Program-made: the position numbers and the translations under genes | Notes under the pieces: model-generated | What the model saw: only the letters and a program-made list of their open reading frames with translations | The model's database searches: none | Told to the model about the DNA's origin: nothing | Assembly (NCBI GenBank): GCA_951799405.1 | Contig: OX637356.1 | Coordinates: forward strand, 12,547,229 to 12,611,228 | Source of the DNA: Agapetus fuscipes | Taxonomy: Eukaryota; Arthropoda; Insecta; Trichoptera; Glossosomatidae | Direction: 5' to 3' | Length of the DNA stretch: 64,000 nucleotides | Shown here: one piece after another, positions 29,670 to 39,984 of the stretch | How the letters are laid out: each line of letters begins with the position of its first letter | Position numbering within the stretch: position 1 is the stretch's first letter

Positions 29670-29965
29670 TGATTTTGTCATTCTGATAATATCTTTCCTG
29701 TATGATTTTTGAGTGATTTTATGCCATGCTGCATCCGCAGCGAATCCACAGTAATCCTGTCGTTAGTCTTCTTATTTTTTATTATTATATTCTTAACGCT
29801 ACACGTGATCTAGCATCAATCCCACGAGTAGTGCCACCCGAAAAATGTTATTAGCTTCAGTAACATCGAACCACTTACTTTTAGAGTCATTAGCACGCCT
29901 CTGACATGGAGGTTATTGTTTTTTCGTGCCGTTCTTTAACTTCACGGGAACGCTTTCCGCCACTT
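29670..29965 (+). pseudogene. Decayed inverted copy of the 26133 exon region
   Basis: Aligned to the minus strand of 26055-26330 it shares ccacagtaatcctgtc, cgctac.cgtgatcta, gtgccacccga, tagcttcagtaacat, gaaccacttacttttagag and acttcacggga. The GTATGC donor has become aaatgt, stops and shifts break the frame, and no acceptor is visible. The similarity extends into what would be the intron, so this is a genomic and not a reverse-transcribed copy. Confidence 0.65.
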
Positions 29966-30015
29966 GAGAAAATATAAAACTTTGCATGAGCGTCTATGCG
30001 GAATATGTCCTTCCG

Positions 30016-30063
30016 TCCTTTTACCCGTCTTGTATGTGTCAACATACAAGACGGGTAAAAGGA
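30016..30063. other. Perfect 22-bp stem, 4-nt loop hairpin
   Basis: tccttttacccgtcttgtat and the next two bases pair exactly with the right arm (30042-30063) around a gtca loop. Two further G-C pairs lie just beyond a mismatch. Confidence 0.9.
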
Positions 30064-30082
30064 GGGTTTGCGCAATTAGAAA

Positions 30083-30116
30083 TATTGGCTCCTACATAAT
30101 GATGTAGGAGCTAATT
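30083..30116. other. Second hairpin, 10-bp stem, 4-nt loop
   Basis: gctcctacat, aatg, atgtaggagc at 30088-30111. Weaker pairing continues outside (aaat against atttc). It starts 25 nt after the previous hairpin. Confidence 0.85.
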
Positions 30117-30719
30117 TCTCATAATTTCTTCACATCTACTTTCAGTTATATACATTCCATAAATTTAAAATGCAATATATTTACTAGGTGGGAATGAAAT
30201 ATTACAATCCATTTTAAATTTAAACCTTTCAAAATGCGTTTAATTTTTTCATGAAGTCATCCAATAAATGCGATTTTTATTGCGCTATTCGGCTCCGAAA
30301 ATCGTCGATAATTCATTTGAACGTACACAGAGCAACCGATGAAAAATTACCTGAAAGCTTTACGTGAAGTCGTGTGCAACAATGGACGGCCACTAATTTA
30401 TATAAAATTCAACATTAATTTACGTTCGGACGGGGCAATACGTTGCAAAAACAAAAATACTGGAAATCATTTATTTGAAAATGTTATTTGATTTTAAGCC
30501 TTCGGGCTGTGAGCTTATCCAGTGACAGCTTTTATATATAAATTGATATTGGTATTCAAACAGTAATGATGTTTTTTTCTCTTCTAAATGACAATGACAA
30601 TCGGTTGTAATTGATCGAAAATACTTTTGAATATAATTGGAAAACATATTCATATATTTATTTATCTAGAATGTTGTACACTTAACGTCTTTATATTATC
30701 ACATTACAGCACATTATGG
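30117..30719. other. Unassigned AT-rich DNA
   Basis: No frame, repeat or motif recognised. Confidence 0.45.
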
Positions 30720-30955
30720 TTCCTTCACTTACAGCATACCACCTTTACTGTAAAAAAGGGTTCACTATTCCAATGTCACCCCGGCTTCGGGCAAGTTTGG
30801 TGAAAGTTGCAGGGTGAATGTTCATTTGAGATTTGGGTCGTTATGTTGTAGGTTCAAATGCGGCATGTACAAACGCGAACCTTTTTGTGTCTACTTGTGA
30901 GAATGCATATAATGTGAATCCCCAATGTTACACATTTTTGAAACTCAGATTAGAT
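30720..30955 (+). repeat. R1, subfamily I, diverged
   Basis: actgtaaaaaagggttcact, ccccggcttcgggcaagttt, gttcatttgagatttgggtc, aaatgcggcatgtac and a terminal cagattagattt. Confidence 0.75.
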
Positions 30956-31089
30956 TTGAATTGTGTAAATATAATATGTAAAACGACCGGAACTCCAGTT
31001 TCAATGTACACCGTTCCTTAACCTTACAAATTCTTTCACTTGCTTTCAAAGCGCATACTTGCATATATAGCAGCACGACAATATGATAT

Positions 31090-31145
31090 AGCCATTCAGG
31101 GAAAATGCGGCATGGAGTTACACTATATGTGTAGCTTTGTAGCGT
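31090..31145 (+). repeat. SINE-B 3' end fragment
   Basis: gcggcatggagttacactat, atgtgtagctttgtagcgt: the last segment of the family only. Confidence 0.6.
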
Positions 31146-32220
31146 AACATTATAGACTAACTGGCACGGTACATAAGTAGGGCAGTTCATCCCATTGCAA
31201 GGTCTGAAGCGGCTCATGTGACGTCCACGCACTTCAGTAAGGGATGGCGCAGGCAAGAGGAGTACAGGGGTGGAGTCCTCACTACCGCTAATTAAACACT
31301 TGAGAGGGATGAGGGGTGGGGCTAGGGGCTAGGGGCTGGGAAGCTGTAGGCTGGATTTGTGAAGGCGATTCCGTAGCACTGCACTGCAGGAAATCATAGA
31401 CGGGGAAAAACAAATGCTTTAATTTTATTTTTCTATCTGTTGTATATATCAGAACATCATAATTCAGTTTTCCGGTTCACAAGCTTTGAAAGCTCAAGGT
31501 CTCTTACACCACAATCCTCAAGAACTCTCTGTCTTTTGGTGCTTCCCTCCATGGTCTCCTTACTCCCAGGACTTCAGCGGCAGCCTCAAAAACTTATTTG
31601 AAAATTAAAAATAGCCACGTAGATAGATAAAAAAGGATGAGGAATTATAAAAGAATAGAAGACTGAATACACCCAATGTTCAAAAATGAGTGATAGCCTA
31701 CGCTGTCACTAAAGCTTTGTTTGTTGCATGTGGAACCTATTTATTTTAACATGTAAGTGGGTTGGTCTAAACTAACCATTTATTTGAAGTAGGGGTTTTC
31801 GTATGGCGGGTTCGTGTTTCTTGTGAAGGCTGAGTAAATATTGTCCGTATTTGTTTATTGTTGGGAGATGAAAGAAACAAACTGCGCTATCGACCGGTAA
31901 CTTAGCAATAAACTTTTTTATTACACATGTTAAACCACATCTTGTATAATTTAATGCGCATCTTACAAAATAATAAAGACAAATTAAAGTAGATGTACGA
32001 AAGTAAGAAAGAATTTTTATCATAAAATGAACGGATATTTCTTACACTCTACAACGCAAACTATTTATAATACTTAAACGAAAAATTCCTCTGTATCTCA
32101 GCATATTGCATTCTTTAAAATGTCCAAAACACATTCGCACATGTTCCGGCGTAGAGCAGTATCGCACGCTACGCTTATGTAGAGAGATTTGTAGCGGTCG
32201 TAGAGGCGCTCTGCGTAGGG
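31146..32220. other. Mostly unassigned; short G-rich repeat at 31310-31340
   Basis: gggctaggggctagggg is a small tandem of 7-mers. At about 31815-31850 a minus SINE-B scrap (cttgtgaaggctgagtaaa) occurs. 32140-32210 is the pre-insertion side of the hAT-like element. Confidence 0.5.
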
Positions 32221-33039
32221 CAATGGTTCTTAAACAAAGGTCTACAAAATCCTGGGCTGATCATGAAAGGGCTACAAATAAATGAAAATATTGAAAAATA
32301 TAGCTAATGAGCAATCTAGGTTTAAAAAAATGATCAAATGTGCGAGGACGCGTTTGTACCTGAAGCCCTTGGGAACTTTTAATTTACAAATACTATTTCT
32401 CGTATAAAGGGCAGGCACTTAAATTCAATTTACCACCTTAAGCTTATGTTCTTACCCATTACTAAGTTAAATTACTGACGTTACTAACTAAATGGTCAAT
32501 TGCTGGGTGATTTTCTGCTTATTCAAATAAATTTAAAGGCACGACGGTGTAACTGATAATTTGTGAATTTTGTAAAGTCCTGTTAAGTAGGCTTTAGTCA
32601 CCCTAAGATTGCTCTTTTTTAAGGAATCCTGTGCGGGAGGCTCCCCGATTCTACAAATGCTTTAGAATCGGGGTGTCTAACTGTCTATGCCACCGTCGAA
32701 GGGTGCCGCAGAGGTGTTGCTTGAATCGTTGCTTCTGTCGTGGGGCTCTGTTTTCATCTCCAGCAGGATGAACCTGCGAAACTTAACACTCTATTCATGT
32801 AACCGTTCCTGTTCCATCGAAGTGGCAATTGAACCTTATTTACAATTATTTTAAAAATACTTGTCAAGCCCGAACTTGTTAAGAAGACGCTAGCTAAAAA
32901 CTCACATTGATTTAAATCGATTACAAAACAAGAAAAATATTCTTTAACCATGTGGTCCCAACATCATAAAAGTGGTCCTTAGTCCAGTGAAAGCAATCTA
33001 AGTGGTCCCTTACTTGAACAATACCATCAAGAACCACTG
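32221..33039. mobile_element. Non-autonomous hAT-like element, 819 bp
   Basis: The left end CAATGGTTCTTAAAC and the right end (reverse complement CAGTGGTTCTTGATGG) share CARTGGTTCTT, a hAT-type terminus. The flanks are GCGTAGGG (32213-32220) and GCGTAGAT (33040-33047), matching at six of eight positions as an aged 8-bp duplication. No transposase frame is present; the interior holds a family-E repeat. Confidence 0.72.
32615..32745 (+). repeat. Family-E repeat inside the hAT-like element
   Basis: ttttaaggaatcctgtgcgg, gaggctccc, gtgccgcagaggtgttg. Other members are at 46650, 51590 and 62985. Here an extra segment separates the halves. Confidence 0.65.
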
Positions 33040-33710
33040 GCGTAGATATTGTATGTGCTACGAACAATCGTAGAGGGAGTAAAGCGTTCTAATGGGATGG
33101 CGTAGCCGTGGACTATGTAACCACTTACGTGAGCCTGGCTGGACAAATTACTTGGGTAATGTATTTATTATTTTCAATGCTACGATCGCTCCTGAATAGT
33201 GTATGATCTGTTCAACCTAATGGGAAATAAACACGAGTTTTGTAGGGTTACAAGAAGATGTGAAATAACAGTTCAATTAAATTAATAAGTATTTCAACAT
33301 AAGAATTCGCAATTACTGTGACTGCGTGAAACAAAGACGTTTTATTTTTCAATTTACTAACTTATCGTCCCACCAGTACTTGTTTGGCTTATTTATCATT
33401 TCATTTAACGATGACTTTTGAATGAAATTGTCTTAAGAATCACATTATGCTTAATCTGAGCAAAGAAAAAACGTTATATACGATAATATCAGTGTTATTT
33501 TTAATATTTTAAAAATCAATTTTCAGCTTTAATAGGACGCATTGGTCCAGTACGCATACAAGCATCGCTCGTGTGAAATTACCTCGGTTGGAGATAAGAT
33601 AATCAAGCACTGAAGTGGAGTTATATCTGCATATCAAATCAACACGGTTTCTAAGTCAAACCAAGGCCTTTGGATTCTTAATATGTTTTTATGTCGTACG
33701 AAATGCTGTT
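33040..33710. other. Unassigned DNA
   Basis: After the hAT duplication, no repeat or frame was recognised. Confidence 0.45.
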
Positions 33711-33955
33711 CAGTACCCTTAGTACGAGTTGCAAAACTTGAGTAATGTAAAGTTTACGGCAATTATTAAAGAGTGATTTCCCCAAAATCTGCCGTTTTTG
33801 TTTGTTTGAACTTGATTTTCTTCATCACTGTAACTCTTTTGCTAAGACCATAAAGTGTAAGAAACAAAAACGGCAGATTTTGGGAAAAATCACTCTTGAA
33901 TATTTTCCCTAAACTTTACTTTTCTCAAGTTTTGCAACTCGTACTAAGGGTACAG
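33711..33955. repeat. MITE-C copy 2
   Basis: 245 bp, from cagtacccttagtacgagtt to ctcgtactaagggtacag. This is the cleanest left terminus in the window. Confidence 0.92.
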
Positions 33956-34319
33956 TATACTGTTATGAATTCCAATTCTGCCCTTGGAAGTTTTGTATCT
34001 TTATGCCACTAAAACTTTTTGATTCAGATTTAATGATCTTCTTTATTGTTTAAGCATACATTTTTAATACAATGCGATTCTCGCTTCTAACACCATAGAT
34101 TGTTTAAAATTCTTTGAATATAAAATAGACAGCTTAAGTATTTTATAGCAGAGCTTAGCGGTTAGACTCTAAAGGCAGTGGTGGAACATGTGACGTTTTT
34201 AATTACTCTAACTAGTGTATGGGGGCGGACGAGGGGGCGGTGAACACTTCCTGCCCCGTGCAGCCTTCCGGAGGCTTTGTGTGCGAGTGGGCGCTAGAAC
34301 CGGGCGCTCTCAGGGTAGG
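33956..34319. other. Flank of the minisatellite
   Basis: Unassigned. 34215-34300 shifts to high G content, leading into the repeat array. Confidence 0.5.
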
Positions 34320-35040
34320 ACAGGGGTCCTAAAAACGGCGCTATGGGGGTGTAAAGAAGATTTGGGGGTAAGTGAAAGGGCGCTTTTGGGGTAGTAGAAA
34401 GGCTCTTAAAGCGGCGCTATAGGTGTAAATGGGAGATATGGGGTTAGGTGAGGCACTATAAGGCGTGCTCTTGAGGTAGATTTGGAACGAAAATGGGTCT
34501 TTTGGGGGTAATGTGGGTTATAGAAGGAGTCTTATAGGGGTTGGTAAGGCGAAAGTAGGGGCACTTTTGGGGTAGACTTGGCACTAAATGAGGCTTTCGG
34601 GTATTAAACGGGTGCTAGAAATGGCGCTCTGGGGGTAGGTTGGACACTTGAAGTGACCTTTTGGGGTTTAAAGGAAGCGTGTAAATGCAAGAAGGGATAC
34701 TTTGCGAAGCACCTTGCTTTTAGGGGAAATTTGAGAGCTTAAATAGGTGCTCTGCGGGTAGAAGAAGCACCAGAAGAGTTGTTTTATAAATATAAAAGAG
34801 CGCTAAAAAGGGCGCTATGGGGGTAAGCTTAGTGTTGTTTGCAAATAAAAAATGCATTTAAAACAGCGTTTCGGTGCTAAAAAGATGCTTTAGAGGTAAA
34901 AACAAAACACTTTTTAGGTAAAGTGGACACTAAAAGTGTATTCGGGGGTAAGAAGAGCCCTTCAAGGGGCGCGATGGGGGTAGTTTAGGCACTAAAAAGG
35001 GCACATTGGGTTTTGTCGGGGCGCTAGGGGGAGCGATATG
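34320..35040 (+). repeat. Degenerate G-rich minisatellite, about 32-bp period
   Basis: Units approximate ggcgctttTGGGGGTAagtttGGCACTAAAaag. The GGGGGTA-like core recurs near 34438, 34471, 34501, 34535, 34567, 34596, 34629 and 34661, spaced 29-34 bp, and again near 34815, 34940 and 34974. The strand asymmetry is strong (G on plus, little C). No frame crosses it. It is unlike anything else in the window. Confidence 0.8.
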
Positions 35041-35319
35041 GAGGTAGGAAAAGAGACGAGGAAAATTTAGAGCTGTCAAGTTGCTGGGGCAATTCAAAGT
35101 TGTGGGCATTCAAATTACACCTAATTAATTCAGTTTCATTATAACATTCGCCACTATTTGCGAGGCATTTTACAATTGAAATTTTCATAATGGATGAAGC
35201 AGGAAATAGTGTACTTGAAAATGTAACCATTTTTCCCCTTTGTTCTGTCATAGAGCCCCTACCATTCTGTTAATTCGAGACTTGCATTACTGTATTTATC
35301 GATAATTATTATGACTTAT
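35041..35319. other. Unassigned DNA
   Basis: Between the minisatellite and R1. A 75-codon minus frame lacks any recognisable feature. Confidence 0.45.
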
Positions 35320-35565
35320 TTGGTTGGTATGAGGCTGACCACCCATACTGTAAAAAATGGTTCACTTTGCCAATGTCACCCCTGTTTCAGGGAATGTCGG
35401 CAAGAGTTGCAGGGCTTATGTTCATTTGAGGTTTGGATTTTATTTGTAAGTACACAATCAGCATTTGTAAGCGCGAACTACACGTGTTTGTTTGTGGGCA
35501 TACATCTGAGAGCTTTGAATGAATATATCCTTGCAACTTAGATTATAGATTATAGATAGATAGAT
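35320..35565 (+). repeat. R1, subfamily II
   Basis: ttggttggtatgaggctgac to acttagattatagattatag, with gtaagtacacaatcagcatt. Full length. Confidence 0.9.
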
Positions 35566-35579
35566 TATATAAGTAAAAA

Positions 35580-35745
35580 AAAATGATGAGATGGTTTGGA
35601 TATGTGGAAAAAATGAATGATGATAGACTGACAAAGTGCATATAAAGAGGAAGTGTAAAAGAGGTAAGGGGTGACCGAGAAGAGTATGGAGTGTTCATAT
35701 TGAGGAGATTGTGAAAGAATGAGATATAGAATGAGAGAGACTAAA
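35580..35745 (+). pseudogene. LINE-X fragment
   Basis: aaatgatgagatggtttgga, gaatgatgatagactgacaa, gaccgagaagagtatgga and aggagattgtgaaagaatga match the family; internal stops and small deletions. Confidence 0.78.
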
Positions 35746-35814
35746 ACCATTTGTTCTTAGTTATTTACTTATCATGGCTGACAGTAAAACAGACTATTAA
35801 TTGATTTATCAGTG

Positions 35815-36233
35815 ACTGAACTGGTCAATAGCTCACATGAAAAGCTGCTTGCATTCTATCCCGAAATCTTGGGTTCAAACCCCAACAAGGGGGTCGGAAA
35901 TGATTTCCGGTTTCGAAGTTTATTTCAAATCCATAATAAAAAATCCGGCAACGTTTACGCAGCCTTCACAAGAAATGAGTACCAGACTCTTCGAGAGCTG
36001 AGAAACTCCCACTTCAACTGAAGTGGTTGGTGTAAAGCCGGTCCCCTAACCTAATATAATCTAATCTTAGTTGCAAAGATATGTAACATAAAAACCCAAA
36101 TCTCAAATGCAACTCTTACCGACCTTACCTGAAACAGGTCCAAATAAATATGGTTCACTTGCCACATGCACGCCTTTGGAGATAACGCGGCAAGAAGTGA
36201 CACTTTATGTGTAGCTCGATTACGTAGTTGCGT
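35815..36233 (+). repeat. SINE-B interrupted by an R1 scrap
   Basis: 35815-36042 runs from the decayed head (gcttgcattctatcccgaaa) through actcttcgagagctgag and acttcaactgaagtggttgg. 36129-36233 resumes with acttgccacatgcacgcc and ends gtgtagctcgattacg. The 86 nt between (36043-36128) are a minus R1 piece. Confidence 0.8.
36043..36128 (-). repeat. R1 fragment inside SINE-B
   Basis: taatctaatcttagttgcaa, then aaacccaaatctcaaatgc and accgaccttacctgaaacag. The middle of R1 is deleted. Confidence 0.75.
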
Positions 36234-36519
36234 TTCGATGGTTCCTCTAAGGCCCGTATAGACCAACACCTCTGAGTGGTGCGTGCCCATTAAGTGTGTG
36301 AATAATAAATAACCAACGAACTGCCCAATAAACGTCACGGCCTACCTGCTTGCATATTATTTAGAGCGGACTTGGCCGTAACTTGGCCCTAACTTGGCCG
36401 TAACTTGGCCGTAACTTGGACCCACCACTGTACGCACAACCAATTGTACGGGTCACAGGTTTAAGCTTCGTAGAGGTTCCGTAGCGCTTTTAAGTTCCAC
36501 AGGTTTATTTTAATAAATA
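36234..36519. other. Unassigned, with an 11-bp tandem repeat
   Basis: 36368-36418 holds five copies of taacttggccg, the third with ccc for ccg. The rest is unassigned. Confidence 0.75.
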
Positions 36520-36765
36520 AGTTTCAGGGAAGGACGGCAAGAGTTGCAGGGCTTATGTTCATTTGAGATTGGGTTTTTATATTGTAGGTCCACATGCGGC
36601 ATGTGTTAGCGCGAAATTATACATGTCTGCTTGTGGGAATGCATTTAATATAAATCTTAAATGGTATATATCTTTGCAGCTTAGATTGGATTAGATTAGA
36701 TTAGATTAGATATTTAATGCATGCCCACATGCAGACACATGTAAGTTCGCACTTACACAGGCTGA
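36520..36765. repeat. Two R1 pieces in inverted arrangement
   Basis: A plus copy lacking its start (tttcagggaaggacggcaag to ttggattagattagattaga) is followed at once by a minus piece (atgcatgcccacatgcagac, cgcacttacacaggc). Confidence 0.8.
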
Positions 36766-37044
36766 TCTTCGATTTTTTCTTTGGTAAATTAATTGCAGGC
36801 TGCGGATAAGCCACGGCTTTGCTATTTCAGAATAACACCGCCAGGATTGACAGTAAGTTCAAAGAAAAGATTTTGTAGGACGTAAAAGAAAAAAAAGAAA
36901 AAAGCGTAAATCCCATTTTGAAGAAGAACACCAAATTTATAGGGTACTCGATTAGACATTGCATCTTTATTAGCCATATATTTAAAGGAAAAATTAAAAG
37001 AAGTTTGTTAGAAAGATGTACTATATCGGTAAAAAGAGCTTTTC
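36766..37044. other. Unassigned DNA
   Basis: Poly-A-rich, with aaagaaaaaaaagaaaaaag near 36885. No frame. Confidence 0.45.
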
Positions 37045-37260
37045 GTTAAATTAACCCGTACTGTAAAAAAGGTTTATTTTACCAATGTCACGTTTGTTTA
37101 AATGACGGTCAGCAAGAGTTGCAGGGTTTGAGATGGTGTTTTTTGCATTGTCGGTCCACATGTCCACAGCGCGAACTTATACAAATCTGATTGTGGGAAT
37201 GCATGGGTTACGAATCTTTAATTTTATGTACATATATTTGCAACTTAAATTATAAATAAC
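37045..37260 (+). repeat. R1, diverged
   Basis: acccgtactgtaaaaaaggt, gacggtcagcaagagttgca, gcgcgaacttatacaaatct, gcaacttaaattataaat. Confidence 0.75.
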
Positions 37261-37484
37261 CGTTTAGATTTCATTTCAGTAATACGAGAAGTAGAAATTC
37301 TCGCTTAGGTCAGTCTCTCGTAATACTCGGATGGCTGGGAAACTTTACGAGAGGTCCCGTGTAACAAAGCTCTAACCCACCCTTACTTCAACCACCCCGC
37401 GGCCATAACCGTACAGCGGTGAGGGTGAAGGAACCATGTGCTAAGCTATCATCACTATCATCATCATCACCTCACGTGAGGCTT
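37261..37484. other. Unassigned DNA
   Basis: Includes a tca-rich stretch at about 37440-37472. No other feature. Confidence 0.45.
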
Positions 37485-37610
37485 TCATTTAAACTAACTC
37501 AGGTATAAAACTTAACGTTCAAACTCAACACAAGCGTTTTACCAAAAAAAGATGTGAAAAGGATGAAATGAAAGATCGAAAAAATATTGGTTGATCTGTA
37601 ATGTTGGCAG
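37485..37610 (+). repeat. MITE-G half joined to LINE-X 3' end
   Basis: 37485-37555: aacttaacgttcaaactcaa, cacaagcgttttaccaaaaa. 37556-37610: gatgaaatgaaagatcgaaa, ttggttgatctgtaatgttg, the KWRLICN end of LINE-X. R1 begins 115 bp downstream in the same orientation. Confidence 0.6.
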
Positions 37611-37724
37611 CTAAAGGTTTTTTCATTAACAGTCATCTTGGTTTCACATTTTTTTATGTGAAAATTACAAACGTTTTCGGTTGTCAGACCAACATTAAAT
37701 GTATTTTATAATTTTTTGTACGTT

Positions 37725-38060
37725 GACTAATAGGTTGATATAATGTTGTCAACACATATTATTGTAAAAAATAGTTCAGTCCGCCAATGTCAACCCTGTT
37801 TCAGGAGAGAGAGGCAAAAGTTGCAGAGTTTATATTTAAAGTTAGCTTCTGAAGGTAGACGGATGAAGTCCGATAGCACTAAGCAATTTTAAAGTCAAAT
37901 AAAGCGCGAGTGTTTTTTATAAAAAGTTATTTTAAATTAACTTTTTAGTTCATATTAATTTGACTTTTTTGTAAATACACATGCAGCATGTAAACGTTTA
38001 TGGGCGTGATTTAAAAAAAAACCTCAAATTTGAATATATCTTCGCAGCTTAGTTTACAGG
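37725..38060 (+). repeat. R1 with an internal insertion
   Basis: It starts gttgactaataggttgat and continues to aaaagttgcagagtttatat. Foreign DNA occupies about 37845-37965, and R1 resumes with gtaaatacacatgcagcatg and ends ttcgcagcttagtttacagg. Confidence 0.7.
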
Positions 38061-38160
38061 TTAAAGTGTGAAACAAGAAGGCGCTGTTTTAGTTTCCGTA
38101 CTATTTTGGTAAAGATTTGAGTTGAGTTAAATATCTTAAAGTTGTATACTTGGGGTGAAG
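38061..38160. repeat. MITE-G, right half
   Basis: aaggcgctgttttagtttcc, ttggtaaagatttgagttga, agttgtatacttggggtg. Family order preserved. Confidence 0.6.
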
Positions 38161-38279
38161 GACGATATTTAGTGAAGTTCATTAAAAGGATGATGGGTTA
38201 GAGGTTAGACCGATACGCAGCGGCCTCGTAAAGTGAACTATGAAGGGTGAAATGAAATTGAAAGTTTATATGAATGTTT

Positions 38280-38450
38280 ACCATCATAAATTCATATTAA
38301 ATGCATGCCCATAAACAGTCACGTACAAGTTCACGCTTTCCCACACGTGTGAACTTTCAAAATAAAGACCCAAATCTTAAATCAACAAAAGCCCTGGGAC
38401 TTTTGTCAACCGTACCTGAAACAGAAGTGACATGGGCAAAGTCAGCAGAT
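38280..38450 (-). repeat. R1, partial
   Basis: attcatattaaatgcatgcc, agtcacgtacaagttcacgc, acccaaatcttaaatcaaca, cctgaaacagaagtgaca. The R1 start is missing. Confidence 0.75.
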
Positions 38451-38534
38451 AGTCGCCATTTTTTCTGTCCTTGCTGAATTACACTCATCAATCAGGGCAC
38501 TTGATACTCTGGTTTGGTTTTTGCAATGTATGAA

Positions 38535-38685
38535 TTTCAGTTTACCCCCACTTCAGCTGAAGTGGTTGGCGTAAGGCCGGCCCCCTTACCTGTAAAAATT
38601 AAAAGGTTCCACTTGCCACATGCTTACGCCTAACGGTATAAAGCGGCGGCAAGAAGTTGCACTTTATGTTTAGCCTAGTTACGTT
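38535..38685 (+). repeat. SINE-B 3' half
   Basis: cccacttcagctgaagtggt, tggcgtaaggccggccccct, gcggcaagaagttgcacttt. The head is missing. Confidence 0.85.
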
Positions 38686-38784
38686 GCCTGATTCTTCTAT
38701 TTAATAGACTAAATCAACGTCTTGGTACAGAGGGTATAGTTGTATTTTCTACGTTATAATATGTTGCCACTTTTTCTTCCTTCT

Positions 38785-38898
38785 TCTTCCTCAGCCTTTC
38801 TACGTCCACTATTGGACATAGGCCTCCTCCAATCTTCTCCATGTTTGTCTATCGGCTGCTGAGTTAAGCCATCCTCTCCCATCCTTTCTGGGGCCTTT
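38785..38898 (-). pseudogene. LINE-Y C-terminal tail, decayed
   Basis: The minus strand reads RKDGRGWLNSAADRQTWRRL, then EEAYVQ and a stop. It is the same tail as at 28370 but with more substitutions. Confidence 0.78.
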
Positions 38899-39569
38899 AC
38901 TAAGGAGTATAATTTTTCTTTCAGACTAGCTCACTGTTTATTTCAAAGAAACATACTAGAATGATGTAATCCTTTTCAAAGCAAGTCAACGACTTAAACT
39001 CCTGAAAATTCCACACAAAGGCGGCAAAAATTGCATACAAACGTTGGCGAGGTCATAAAGCAACAGTTTTATATTTTCTCTCATGAAAAAGCGTAGAGGT
39101 AATCAAACTTTCAAGTGAGAGAGATGAATGCAAAAAGCGTAGTAGTTTTATTCAGAGATAATCATAAAGTAAGTTAACACTTACTAGTTATAAACGCTGA
39201 ACTCAACTAAGCTGAATTTAATTATTGTTTTATGAATGACTGTGTATTTATTATTAGTAGTAGAAATATTTGAAAATATGAATACTAATTATAACCGTTG
39301 AGGGTATGAATGTGTGTCTGACTTTCTAGTGCATACTGATGTGTTTGGAATAATCCAGACACTCTATAGTGAACTCTCGACCTTTCTTTAGCGCTTTATA
39401 TATAAGGCGAGTTATTTTTCAAGTTAGAGAGAATTCGCTGGTGTGGATAAGCGTGTGAAAAGTCTCCGTGTAAATTGTGTTCTATAAATGTTCAATAAAT
39501 CATAAGGAAATAAAATGCTCTAGAACCTATTTTGAAACTAAATGATTTGTTTTTTAACGAAAACGAAGC
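38899..39569. other. Unassigned DNA
   Basis: No recognised repeat or convincing frame; A/T-rich throughout. Confidence 0.45.
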
Positions 39570-39705
39570 GGAGATGTGGCGAGTGGAACTTATTTATTTT
39601 CAAAGGTAATGACGCCGGTCTTACGTCAAATACTTCACTTAAAGTGGGAGCTAACCTGCTCCCAGCAAGGCATATTTTCATTTCTTGTGAAGGCAGAGTT
39701 GTAAC
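39570..39705 (-). repeat. SINE-B middle to 3' part
   Basis: On the minus strand: tctgccttcacaagaaatga, ttgctgggagcaggttagct, cccactttaagtgaagt and gttccactcgccac. Confidence 0.8.
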
Positions 39706-39867
39706 GAGATGAATTTGTTTGTTTGGTGGAATGGAACATTAGATTTGAATTTGAATAAAAAAAAGAAAAACAAAAGAAGGCAGAAGGACAGAAAAAGCTT
39801 CCCTGGCGGGAGAGCCACAAGCATGTGAATTTTGGTTATATGTAATCAATATTGCTGTGGTAAATAT

Positions 39868-39935
39868 AATAATATATACATTGTGATTGTGGATAAATAA
39901 ATTACTATTTATATATTGTGATTGTGGATAAATAA
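39868..39935. repeat. Short tandem duplication
   Basis: attgtgattgtggataaata occurs at about 39879 and again at about 39916, with similar AT flanks: two units of about 37 bp. Confidence 0.85.
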
Positions 39936-39984
39936 AAGTGTTTATAAAGTTTTGGTTCATTATCCTCTTTTGTATAAGTGATGT

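Noticed and set aside
34176..36430. A hAT element bounded by CAGTGGTGG and CCACCACTG, containing the minisatellite
   Set aside because: Only 9 bp of terminal match, and the 8-bp flanks (tctaaagg and tacgcaca) differ.
36660..36710. GATTA repeats as telomeric sequence
   Set aside because: They occur as short tails of R1 copies at many sites, not as long arrays, and are not the insect TTAGG unit.
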